This document shows positions 52,357 through 62,135 of a DNA stretch of 64,000 bases, in pieces. The stretch is from Flectonema sp. DT1601. Lineage: Eukaryota; Euglenozoa; Diplonemea; Diplonemida; Diplonemidae. The notes beneath the pieces are model-generated. The model searched no databases and was not told the DNA's origin. It worked only from the letters and a program-made list of their open reading frames with translations. Location of the stretch: the NCBI GenBank assembly GCA_964019425.1, contig OZ025822.1:186001-250000 (forward strand), read 5' to 3'. The translations under genes and the position numbers were made by a program. Each line of letters begins with the position of its first letter. Position 1 is the first letter of the stretch.

Positions 52357-55252
52357 TTTTTTTTTTTTTTTTTTTTTTTGTGTGCACCACGACCCGTGAG
52401 TCTGTGATGCTGATTGCGCTGTTAGGCGCGGTTGTTCTTTTTCTTTCTTTCTTTCTTACTTTCTTTGTTTTGGGGGTTGGGGGTGGGGATCCCGTAGGCT
52501 TCGTATCTCCTTTCTTTGTTTTGATAACTTAAAACTAATACTACAGAGTAAATTGTCCACTTGGACGTCTTCGGATGTGTTGCTAAATTGCCATCAGTAC
52601 TTCCTAGTCTTGTAGGCTGCGGTCTTGATCTTGACATTTGTCGATTATAAGATTACCTTCCTGTTAGTACTGCTAGTTCGTCCAAGGCAGTGACAAAGTT
52701 TAACATCCTTCGTTGGTTATTCGGTAAGTAACAGTCTTCTAGAGAACATGGTTCTTCTCCTTCTTCGTTTATCATAGGATCGATGTACTTGTCTCTTAAG
52801 AATTCCACGCACCAATGTTCACATAATAAGGCCACATGATGTGGTGTTGCCCTTGCATCTTTACAGAAGATGCATTTCTCATTTTGTCCCTTGAGTTTCA
52901 AGGATCTGCAGTGTCCCACTCTAAAGCGTGACATGATCACTTCTTCCGGTCTGGTGAGCTCATCAATGTATGGAGGGTGCCTTACCTCTCCTGGCCCTAA
53001 CCAGTTCTCCCGTTTTCTCCGCTTGTGGAAGGTCATCATCGTTCCCATATCAAGTTGAGCGGGTAGTTGTTTAATAATTACATCCTTATAAGGTGGATCA
53101 TCCTTCAGGCCTGCTGCATACTTCGCAAGCTGGTCTGCTACTTCATTGTATCGTACATTTCTGTGCGCTGGCACATACTGTACGTTAATTTGTACACCCT
53201 TCCTCTCTAGCTTCATAGCTAACTTCCAGATGTCTTTATTCATTGGGGACCTTTGTTTGTATGGTCCTTGTTCCAATGCCTGCATAACTGACATCGAATC
53301 AGTCAACAGGTGCGTCGTTGCTGTTGGACATTCTTGTTCCTCCTTCGCTGCTTGAACAAGATTCTCCATCGCCAATTTTACAGCGATCTGTTCAGTCCTG
53401 TAGGAGGAACCCGCCACCGGTATTTTGTATCCAAGTAGACACGTCTTGCCTTTGTCTACTATAACCACAGCAGCAGCTGCATTCGTCATGTAGGTCTTAG
53501 ACTTGTGTCTTATCGACCCATCCGTGTAAACTCTCGTGTCTTGAGCAGGTAAGTCTGCTTCACTCCGTTTCGCCTCGTCTTTGTCACCTGGGTAAGTGAA
53601 CTTCATCGCATTAGTTTCTTTCCACGGTGGTAGCGTGTAGTGCTCCGGATTTACTTCTTGGCTTATGATACTTCTGTTTATGTCAAGACCAGGGATCCCA
53701 GATACATAGTAATTCCAGACAGTCCATCCCCATATCGTTTTTGGTGGGTTCTCTTCCATTCTTTTTGTTTTTGTCAGTTCATGTGCTGGTAGGTGTGGAC
53801 TGAGCTTGAATCGTTCATATGTTCTGCACATCTTGTATTGGATGTGTTCCTTTAGTCGTGGAGTGTCTGCCTCTTCGTACAGTCTTGTTAATTCTGTGCT
53901 CCGCAGGCATCCAGTGACCAGCCTCACTGTTCTGTTTATAATTAATTCCAGTTGCTGGAGAAAGTTGCTTGTTAGTACCCAAGCAAAGCTCTCAACACCA
54001 TAAAGGATCCGTGCTAGGACCACCGTCACTAGGATGCTAATCAGCGTTCTCTTCCTACAGCCTATCCGGGTAAGTCTAGTCAGTAAGCCAAGACCTCTGG
54101 ATGCAGCTATCATCATTTTCCCCATCTGTGACTCAAATGTCAGGTTCTCGTCATAGTGTACTCCCAGGTATCTTACAACTTTCGTCTTATGTACTTTCCG
54201 TCCAGTTGCAAGTGCGAATCCGTGAAGTCCTGGCCCCACTGTTTCCAACATCTTATCTATTTCCCCCCGATTGTGAACTTTCTTTAGTTGGGGGAAGCGC
54301 TGAGCATTCATCTTTAGTGTTTTTATTACTGTTGGTTTGTTCGGCAGCTTTGTCTTTATTCTATGTGGCGGCACCACGTACAAGTGAGTGACAGCATAGT
54401 CTTCCTTCTTTTCTACTGTTGTTGTGCCATCGTCTTTCACAAGGTTTCTTATCTGTTCTGCTGTGGCCACAACATATTTAAAAGTATGCTCTTCAGAGTA
54501 CACCACAACTGGGGACTTGTCCTGCGTTCTGTTCGGCTTCACATGAATGTATTCAGTTTTGCCAGGGTTCTTATTAATTTTTATTTGGGAGTCTAATGCC
54601 CATTCCTCAAAGATTCGTACCGTTTCATTGACTCGATCCTCCAGACGGTTGATGGTATCGGATGCGATAACTATCCCAACATCGTCAGCAAAGACGGTTG
54701 GCTCAAACTTCTCCAGTTTCTCTATTAAATCGTTTATAAATATCGAAAAGAGCTGGGGGCCCAGCACGCTTCCTTGTGGTACACCCACTTGTATGTTTTG
54801 GAAATTACCTTTTGTTCCGTTCACCCTCGTTGTGATTTTTCTTCCGGTCAGATAGTTTTGTACCCACCTCAGATACCTTGTTGGTAACCCTGCGGTCATC
54901 ATCTTGTCCATAAGAGTTTTTGGCTGTACCGCGTCAAATGCCTTTTGTAGATCAAAGGTGATTAGTATTGCTTCCTTTCCCCTGTCCCTGGCACTGAGAA
55001 GCCGGTCAGTTACGATGCATAGGTTTTCTGTAGCATCTCGTCCGCGTTTGTAGGCCGCCTGTCTTGGGTTCATCGTCTTATTTAATAAATGATGCATGCG
55101 TTCAACGATCATCCTCTCAAAGAGCTTCGCAATAGAAGAGGTGAGTGTTATCGGTCTATAAGAAAGAACTTGCTTTTTGTCCTTATCTGGTTTTAATATT
55201 GGTATGACCATACCGCTTTTCCAGCACCTTGGTACAGCTGATCGTTGCCATG
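52357..55252 (-). mobile_element. LINE B, 5'-truncated, inserted antisense into LINE E
   Basis: Minus-strand element from ~55252 to a 23-A tail (T's at 52357-52379). The LINE E sequence is split by it: ..GAACAAAAACA on the left and ACAAAAAACAAAGAG on the right, consistent with an A-rich target-site duplication of about 9 bases. Insertion into A-rich DNA and a poly-A tail fit target-primed reverse transcription. It is younger than E. Confidence 0.85.
52653..55252 (-). CDS. LINE B ORF2: reverse transcriptase and RNase H
   Basis: Open from the 5' truncation inside the RT domain to the stop at 52653 (about 865 LINE-derived residues; the open frame continues ~57 codons upstream into SINE and LINE E sequence, which is not native). 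RT motifs: YRPITLTSSIAKLFERMI, FDLQKAFDAV, GVPQGSVLGPQLFSIFINDL and the catalytic FADD. RNase H motifs: YTDGS, YRTEQ, LLTDS and VPAHRNVRYNEVADQLA (Asp, Glu, Asp, His/Asp). C-terminal zinc knuckle CIFC...HHVALLC. No frame break visible. The endonuclease and ORF1 are missing, so not autonomous. Confidence 0.9.
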
Positions 55253-55317
55253 ACAAAAAACAAAGAGTCTTGAAGCACAGACGAGTGTAATCAAAAAAGA
55301 AATAAATAAATAAAAAG
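55253..55317 (+). mobile_element. LINE E, right part (3' tail)
   Basis: CAAAGAGTCTTGAAGCACAG, ACGAGTGTAA and a tail of A's and AAAT units. It matches the end of LINE D (CAAAGAGTTTGGTAGCACAG, ACGAGTGTAACC at 63808-63840) and completes the copy interrupted at 52356. Confidence 0.85.
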
Positions 55318-55579
55318 AAGGGGCAAGTACAGCGTTTGGGGTAAGTACAGCGCAGTGGTATAACTCTCGCCCCGGAGCTGGGTGATCGCTGGTTCGATCC
55401 CCTGCCACTGCAATAACCCATCGCGTCCGTACACGCAATTAGTTCAAATCCCGCACCCGAAGGGCGTCCAGGGTAGGCACCTGGTTGACTCTCCTACGTT
55501 AAGACTGGAGGGAAGGGAAAATGGAAGGATTTCCATAAAGAAGCCAAGAACACAAAAAAAAAAAAAAAAAAAAAAAAAA
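55318..55579 (+). mobile_element. tRNA-derived SINE 1
   Basis: Head with pol III promoter boxes: A box AGCGCAGTGGT (55349-55359) and B box GGTTCGATCCC (55391-55401), 32 bases apart as in a tRNA, then an unrelated ~150-base body and a 26-A tail (55554-55579). A partial duplication AAGTACAGCG..AAGTACAGCG sits at the head. Non-autonomous; likely mobilised by a LINE. The tail is plain poly-A like LINE B rather than AAAT. Confidence 0.82.
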
Positions 55580-55821
55580 GGGGCCAGTTATGGCGCAGTG
55601 GTGAGTGGGTTGGCCCTCCACTCGGACGATCTTCGGTTCGATTCCGCCACTGAGCTAATTTGGGACAGCCACAGGCGAAAGCCGCCGGTACCGAACTGGT
55701 CATTGGCCAGGCCCCTCTTCACGGACCGGAAGTCCCTCCGGGGTATGTTGAAAATCTAAAGACCACACCTATAAGGCGTCCACTGTAGCGGGTGGGTGAA
55801 AGGTCTGCTAAGGGGGTTGAC

Positions 55822-55849
<28 letters not shown>
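55580..55849 (+). mobile_element. tRNA-derived SINE 2
   Basis: Starts GGGGCCAGTTA, A box TGGCGCAGTGG (55591-55601), B box GGTTCGATTCC (55635-55645), body with CCGCCGGTACCGAACTGG and CTTCACGGACCGG, and a 27-A tail (55823-55849). It sits directly on the poly-A tail of SINE 1 and directly precedes LINE C. Head similar to SINE 1 (GCGCAGTGGT), body different, so a distinct subfamily. Confidence 0.82.
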
Positions 55850-55852
<3 letters not shown>

Positions 55853-57946
55853 GGTTTAGAGAGGTCATACCCGAAAGGGCCGAGCAGTCTCCTTGGTTCT
55901 TCACGGACCGTCTCGATTCAAGACGAAATTGCCTCGCTCGACTGCAAACCCCTCTCTAAAAAAAAAATTAAAAAGGAGAAGGAACAAGGGAGGAAGGAAC
56001 TGCTCCAACTTCAACGGGAGCTTGGAAAGGAGTTCGAACAACAGCAACAAGAAGACCAGAAGTCAAAGCTAGATCTGGAACTTCAAGAAGGAAAACTGCG
56101 ACAACAGCAACAGAAGCTCCAACTCCAACAAAGCAGCCTCCGTCAGCAAACGCATGCAGTAAGCCAACCTCCGGTCTACTACATGCAGCACCAGCCTTAT
56201 GCACCGATGCATCAAAGGCAACCGTACCCGCCGGTACTTCCGCAACAACAGGGAATTGAACAACTCCGACTGGAGCTCCAGAAAGAGAGAGAAGAGAAGG
56301 GTGAGCTGAGGAAGTTGCTCATGGAACTCCAGACTCAGCTAAAAGAACTGAGACAGGAGTTGGCCTCATCGAGAGCGCAGAGAAGCGAAGAAGTGAATGA
56401 GGTCGTAGTAGCCCCGAGCCAACCACCACTGGGAATTGCCAACTTAGTGAACGGTCTGACCTACTCTCGCTCCTACGGCCTCACCACTGATGAGTCAAAG
56501 GTTAGATCAGCTGTACAGAGGAACTGCACATCCGAGTGGGAATCACTGGAAAAGAAAGCGACGCAGTCGATGAAAGCTGTTGAAAAAGCCAGACGTCTCT
56601 GGGAGAAAACCAACAAGAAGGAGAGGGAAGTGTTGAACTCCTGGAGCCTGAGGGAAGCTGATTGGAACATTCCGGTCACGAAGTTTGAGGAGGTATCGAA
56701 AGGGAATCAAGGAGTAGCCCTTGCGACGCCTTCGGAGGCAAGAGATCTTCTGGGGATGAAGCCGGAGGTTCCTGCATGGAAAACGTGCAGCGTGGTAACG
56801 CTGGACCAAGTGAATGGACAAGGAAGAAGGGAACACGTGCTATTATCGAGCAAGGATGGAAACAAGGTACATCGCATCTTCATTCATGACCTGGGTGAGG
56901 CTGCTCTACCAAAGGGTAAGCGGGGTATTAAATCGGTGAAGGCAATAGTGACCGCTCCTAAAAGAAGGTGGAAGGATGATAAGTGGCTTGAGTTAGCGAG
57001 TAAGCCTGAGCACCTCATCACAAAAGAAATGAAGGACACACCCGGCTTCATGGAAGCGTACAACTTCAGGGTAACGAAGAGTACGGTGTCGGCTGTCATC
57101 CGACTGAGGAAATCCGGGGCGGTGGAACTGCTAAGAACTTCCGGCAAAGATGGGAGGTTCTTGTGGATCCAAGACGAAGGGGAGGCTCCGAAGGATACAG
57201 TTATTTGGCTTCAGGACGAGTGCTCTTTGAAGGAGGCAGTTGAACACTCTGATTCCTTGGAATCGTTGGGATTAGTCGAAAACCCTAAAGGTTTTGGTAT
57301 CAGAGTTTCACCGGAGCTGGAAGATGTAACCAGGGAAAAACTGGGGATCCCTGCAAAGCTCCCTGAATTAGAAATCTCGGGAATTCCGTTAGATGTACTT
57401 CCCCGTGAAGCGGTAGCGCTGCTGGCGAAGGATGGGTGGCATGTGAGAGCAACCGTGGATGGAGTAAGGACTGGATACAGATGGATGAGGGTGCGTGCTG
57501 AAGTGCCGGATGACGACACGGTATTAATCGACGGTAGGGCATGTACGGTTGAGGTAGTTCAAAGACAAAATCGTAAGAAGCGCCAAGCTGCCAGAGAGGT
57601 GGATGTGAAGGAGAAAACTCAGCCAACGTCAACTGCGGAGAGCACACCGGAAAAAGGCCTTACTCCGCCGGAGAAGAGACGTGATCCAACAGAGGGGGAG
57701 GCCTCTAATCGTTGCTACTTGCGAGCAGAATTCTTATCCTTTCATGGTAAGGGGAAGGGGAAGAGACTCTGGCGGGAAGCGGGTGTGAAGATTGAGGAGA
57801 GGAAAGGAGCCTTGAAGGAAGTAGGTCCTGTAGAGCAGGTTGTGACAAAGAAAACTGTGAAGAAGTCGACAGCTGAACAGGATACGATGGAACGAAGGAT
57901 GGATCGTTTAGAGATGCTGATGACGAGATTCTTGGAAGGTAAATGA
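55850..57946 (+). CDS. LINE C ORF1
   Basis: Open from before the element border (through the SINE 2 A-tail) to TGA at 57944-57946. N-terminal Lys/Gln-rich coiled coil (about 55960-56400, e.g. KELLQLQRELGKEFEQQQQ), then a tandem pair of ~90-residue basic domains with a recurrent V..D..T.IWLQDE/VLLSSKDG theme, and a basic C terminus (ERRMDRLEMLMTRFLEGK). There is no in-frame ATG before that in YYMQHQPY (about 56181), so either the start was lost by 5' truncation or translation begins internally. Likely an RNA-binding chaperone by position. Confidence 0.75.
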
Positions 57947-60900
57947 CGGCACGTAGATGGAAGGAACTGGGCTGAGACTCGAAGACGTCTCTTGCTGATA
58001 GCAGGGGACGTTGAACGAAACCCAGGGCCAAATAGGAGAAAGGATGGTCCCTCTTGCAAACTAAATGTAATCAGTTGGAATTGTCGCACCATCTCGAACA
58101 AAATGGAGTTCATTGGACACATCCTGAGTAAGCTTGACCCCGACGTACTTTGCCTTCAGGAGACTTCTTGCAGGATGGCATTGTTTCATTGGAACTACGT
58201 TTGCTACAGGAGGGATAGGCCAGGAAGGGGAGGTGGCCTGATCACTTTAATAAAACGAGGAATTCAACATGATTGCTTTGATATCTCCATACCGTCGATG
58301 AGAGGAACCGTCGAGTCGATGGGTGTCAGAATTAACGAAGACGTAAGTATTCTCAACATCTACTCCCCACCGAGCTCGAGGATTAATTTTGAACTATTCT
58401 CCCTGAAACGTGTTGGCAAGTTCATTCTCGCTGGTGACTTCAACGCACACCATAGGTACTGGTCCAAGAAAACCGACGTAAAAGGCTGTGACCTTCTCAA
58501 CTGGACAGGGCAAGAGGACCTCCTGATTGCGAACCCGCCAGGTCTAGCGACACTGCCGAGACATGGGACCTCGCCCGATCTGATCCTGCACCACGAGGAG
58601 ATTCAACTGCTTAACTTTGAGCTGGTAGGTGAAGGAATTGAGCACGGTTCGGATCATACACCACTCTCTGCTACCTTCGATACGCTCTCACCCCTTGAGC
58701 CTTCGGGCAACCACGCGACGAAGAGATCGGTCTGGGACTTCAATACAGCTGATTGGTACCCATATGAACATGAACTAGACTACAGGTTTGGAAAGGTAAA
58801 CAACTCTGCGAGCGTTGGGAGAAGAGCAGTAACGTTCAACAGAATCGTTCTTGGAGTAGCGAAGAGGTACGTTAGAAGAAGGCTTCGGATCAAAGGGAAG
58901 AGAAGAAGAATGTGGAACGCTTCCACCCCAGATACCAAGCGTGCGAAGGGAAAATTTATCGCTGAACGGCTAGCAAAAGGTGAAGGCTTTGCATATGCGT
59001 TCAAAAAGATAAAGGACCTTGAGACGGATGAAGGACGTGAAATTCACATTCCGGAGTTTGACGAGAACCAACTACCTGCGAAGTTCTTGGAACAATTTGT
59101 TAAGACCCCGACAAAACGTAAACTAGGACCTCCGAATACGAAGAGCAGCGACTTCGCCAAAATCGGAGGGAATCTAACAATGACTGAACTGAAGCGAGCC
59201 ATCAAGAAGGTAAGGCCCGGGAAAGCACCAGGTCCAGATGGAATCCATGGGATAATGTTGAAGAACTTATCGGTGATAGGAATGGATTTCCTCCTGGCGT
59301 TATTCAATGAATCGTGGCTAACGTCAAAGGTACCGAGGATCTGGAAGGAGGGTCTTATCAAGCCAGTTTACAAACCAGGTAAGCCAAAAGATAAGATCGC
59401 AAGTTTCAGACCGATCACGTTGACCTCGGTGGTGGGTAAAGTACTTGAAAGAGTGATTTATGATAGGTTGATGTATTGGCTTACCCAGAACAATGCCCTG
59501 TCGTCTATCCAGGCGGGTTTTAGAAGAGGAAGGAATACGTGTGAGCAGATTTCAATGTTAGTCAACGCTCTTCATGAGGCCAGTGAAAAGAACAAGAGCT
59601 CTGTTCTGCTGTCGTTCGACTTCACGGAAGCATTTGATAGAATTAATCATGAGAAACTGATCAAGAAGATGAAGAACATGCGTATTCCCTCCCCGTTCAT
59701 TGCATGGGTAGTTGACTTCCTGAAGGGCAGGCAGGCAAGGGTGAGTGCGAATGGCAACCTTAGCTCCTACAGAACGGTAACGAGGGGGGTTCCCCAAGGA
59801 TCGATTATCGGTCCGCTGCTATACCTGATTTATGTTGATGACCTGGCAAAGTTGTTGGAGAAGACTGGCTCAGTTTCGGCTCTTTATGCAGATGACACCG
59901 CTTGTGTAGTCTCTGATAAGGACGTTAATTTAACCAATAAGAAAGCGCAATGGATCCTTGGACTTGTGGATAGCTGGTGCAAAACCAATGATATGGCACT
60001 GTCCGTCTCTAAGACATGTGGTATGCCTGTGCGCTGCCCAAAGGATATCTACTGGAGACTGGGCTTCCCCAGGACTGCAAAGGATAATTATTACGTTGTA
60101 AGCAGGGGAGATCTGGCTAAGATGATCAGACCGAACGAGTTTGGAAGGCCAATTCTGGGGAGTGGAGAAACCATTCTCAAGGTGGATGATACCGAAGTTG
60201 CTAATACGAAGGACCTGCTTGCAATTTTCCCTGATGGATCAAGTAAGCTGAGAGTAAAGTTGTTAACCGCAGTACTGATGCCGATGGTAGACAGCGTTAA
60301 ATACCTGGGGGTGCACATTGATGGTGATTTATCTTATGGAACACAGGTCGGAAAGATGCTGGATGAGACCAGGAAGGGTCTTGCACTCCTGGGGAAACTA
60401 GAACAGTATGATTTTGATTTTAAGACGCTGTGCATGGTCAAGAACCTGTACATACTTTCAAGGCTGTCATATGGGCTGGAGAGCTTCGGTCCTTTCCTAT
60501 CTGAGGGTCAGATTGATCTTGTGGACTTGAATCTGAAGAAGATTGCGAGAAGGATAACGGGTTGCAGCATCTACACCAGGTCTCTCCCACTGCTCTTGGA
60601 GGCGAACATGCTCCCGATGAAGTTGATAATAGAAAAACAGGCCAGAACTGCTCTGTTTAGGTATCGATCGCTGAAGTGGGTACGTTCGACGAACCGAATA
60701 GCGAAAGGATTCTGGAGTTCTAAGTTGCCGCAGGAAGATTGTAACATCGCCCTCCAAGGAATAGTTCAACCTGACAGCATCGAACCCTGGGCGGATGTAC
60801 CAAATCTAGAGATATCCTGTGGGTATGGTCATAACAAGACCGGTGATGCAGATGTGGACAGGAACAAATTTGAGGAATACTGCAGGGACCTAGTCCCTTG

Positions 60901-61834
60901 CAACTCGGCTATATATGTGGACGGCTCACATGATCCTGTTAACTACACTGCGGGTGCGGCAGCAGTACAGGTCTCACCAACTGAGAGAACGATGTCGTCA
61001 AGACTTGTAGCTACTGAAAGCAGCTACAAGGCTGAACAAGTAACACTCAAACTGCTGATGAGAGAAATTGGCAAAGCTGACTCGATCTTGGGTCCCAGGT
61101 CAGGTATTACCAGAATCTTCAGTGACTCGAAATCCAACCTGGAGGAACTCAATGGAGGGATTGTTGCCCAGAGGAAGTTGAACTCTCTGTTAATACTGGA
61201 AAGCATTAGGGATCTGAAGACACAGGTGCATCTCCAGTTTATCCCGGCCCATGTGGGGATTGAACCACACGATAAGGCTGATAAGCTGGCCAAAGAAGTC
61301 TCGAAGGATGCCGAAAGAAAACCGGTCTCAACGACCATGGATTTCTTCGCCCACAAATCAAGGGTAGCGAGGGAGTCTCACAGGAAGTTGATAGGAAAGA
61401 TGATGGAAGCCTCCGAGAAGGCAAAGCCTCCAATGAAACGGGTGATGCTCAGACAGTATCTGGAGGCGACCGGAGGATTGAGAACTGCTAGATATCCGAA
61501 AGACATGCTGAGAGCTTCGGAAGTAAGAATTGCACAATTCAGAACGGGTTCACACCCCTTGCTGAGAGACAAAGGCGTACAACTGAAGTGCCCTTTTTGT
61601 AGACGGACGGACTCATCACCTAGACACTTGATGTTTAACTGCATGAACTCTGCTCTGGTACGCATCAGAAATGGAACAATTGGATCTGTCATGGAAGAAG
61701 CGAAGATTTCAAAGAAGGAACACAGCCTGCTATTTATGTTCGCTACGAGGAACTTACATTCCCTCGCTGGCTTCATATGGCATTTAGAACAATGGACGGC
61801 AACAAGCTGTTATCAGAAGTTACTATCTTTTTAG
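57947..61834 (+). CDS. LINE C ORF2: 2A peptide, APE endonuclease, RT, RNase H
   Basis: In the same frame as ORF1, separated from it only by the UGA at 57944. There is no AUG between that stop and the endonuclease; the first in-frame one (NKMEFIG, ~58102) lies inside the catalytic domain. The frame encodes RRRLLLIAGDVERNPGP with the 2A consensus DVExNPGP at 58007-58030. Then: endonuclease ISWNCRT, CLQETSC, LAGDFNAHHRYW, GSDHTPL; RT GKAPGPDGIHG, FRPITLTSVVGKVLERVI, FDFTEAFDRI, GVPQGSIIGPLLY and YADD; RNase H VDGSH, YKAEQ, FSDSKS, PAHVGIEPHDKADKLA; knuckle CPFC..H..FNC. About 1,290 residues, uninterrupted. Predicted to nick DNA, copy its RNA and remove the template. Confidence 0.92.
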   Translation, partial: RHVDGRNWAETRRRLLLIAGDVERNPGPNRRKDGPSCKLNVISWNCRTISNKMEFIGHILSKLDPDVLCLQETSCRMALFHWNYVCYRRDRPGRGGGLITLIKRGIQHDCFDISIPSMRGTVESMGVRINEDVSILNIYSPPSSRINFELFSLKRVGKFILAGDFNAHHRYWSKKTDVKGCDLLNWTGQEDLLIANPPGLATLPRHGTSPDLILHHEEIQLLNFELVGEGIEHGSDHTPLSATFDTLSPLEPSGNHATKRSVWDFNTADWYPYEHELDYRFGKVNNSASVGRRAVTFNRIVLGVAKRYVRRRLRIKGKRRRMWNASTPDTKRAKGKFIAERLAKGEGFAYAFKKIKDLETDEGREIHIPEFDENQLPAKFLEQFVKTPTKRKLGPPNTKSSDFAKIGGNLTMTELKRAIKKVRPGKAPGPDGIHGIMLKNLSVIGMDFLLALFNESWLTSKVPRIWKEGLIKPVYKPGKPKDKIASFRPITLTSVVGKVLERVIYDRLMYWLTQNNALSSIQAGFRRGRNTCEQISMLVNALHEASEKNKSSVLLSFDFTEAFDRINHEKLIKKMKNMRIPSPFIAWVVDFLKGRQARVSANGNLSSYRTVTRGVPQGSIIGPLLYLIYVDDLAKLLEKTGSVSALYADDTACVVSDKDVNLTNKKAQWILGLVDSWCKTNDMALSVSKTCGMPVRCPKDIYWRLGFPRTAKDNYYVVSRGDLAKMIRPNEFGRPILGSGETILKVDDTEVANTKDLLAIFPDGSSKLRVKLLTAVLMPMVDSVKYLGVHIDGDLSYGTQVGKMLDETRKGLALLGKLEQYDFDFKTLCMVKNLYILSRLSYGLESFGPFLSEGQIDLVDLNLKKIARRITGCSIYTRSLPLLLEANMLPMKLIIEKQARTALFRYRSLKWVRSTNRIAKGFWSSKLPQEDCNIALQGIVQPDSIEPWADVPNLEISCGYGHNKTGDADVDRNKFEEYCRDLVPCNSAIYVDGSHDPVNYTAGAAAVQVSPTERTMSSRLVATESSYKAEQVTLKLLMREIGKADSILGPRSGITRIFSDSKSNLEELNGGIVAQRKLNSLLILESIRDLKTQVHLQFIPAHVGIEPHDKADKLAKEVSKDAERKPVSTTMDFFAHKSRVARESHRKLIGKMMEASEKAKPPMKRVMLRQYLEATGGLRTARYPKDMLRASEVRIAQFRTGSHPLLRDKGVQLKCPFCRRTDSSPRHLMFNCMNSALVRIRNGTIGSVMEEAKISKKEHSLLFMFATRNLHSLAGFIWHLEQWTATSCYQKLLSF

Positions 61835-62135
61835 TATATCATACTCATACATCACTCCTAATTCATCTCCTAATAACTCTCTGAGGACATCCGTAGAGCT
61901 TCATAGCTCGCAGGTAACCCAGTGGTCTTTGGCCACCGTCTCCGTATTGATCATTCGCTTTGTACTTACAGTGTCGTGAGCTTCCTATCCGGGGAAGTCC
62001 TCCAACGGACTCACAACAGTTGCACTCGTTGTTGCTTATTTAATTAGTTAAAAAATAAGAAGAGCGAGTATGCTCAGAAAGAATAAAAACAAAGTAGAAA
62101 GACAGGGGGGATGTGACTAAATAAATAAATAAAAG

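Larger units (their letters stand above)
55850..62135 (+). mobile_element. LINE C, nearly complete two-ORF non-LTR retrotransposon (I/ingi-like)
   Basis: ORF1, a UGA, a 2A peptide, then APE endonuclease, reverse transcriptase, RNase H and zinc knuckle, a ~280-base 3' UTR and an (AAAT)n tail at about 62118-62134. AGAAGGT occurs at both borders (55849-55855 and 62133-62139), a possible 7-base target-site duplication. The UTR carries hairpins AGAGC-TTCATA-GCTC and GTGGTC-TTT-GGCCAC (61922-61936). ORF2 looks intact with all catalytic motifs; the 5' end is probably slightly truncated. RNase H plus APE and a 2A peptide are typical of I-group elements such as trypanosome ingi/L1Tc. Confidence 0.9.

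Noticed and set aside
48175-55252. LINE A and LINE B as one intact element
   Set aside because: On the minus strand the 3' half lies upstream of the 5' half, they overlap by ~50 diverged bases and are separated by LINE E; they are two copies.
55318-55645. Two functional tRNA genes
   Set aside because: Only the A and B boxes and part of the arms are tRNA-like; no full acceptor or anticodon stems form, and long A-tailed bodies follow, so they are SINE heads.
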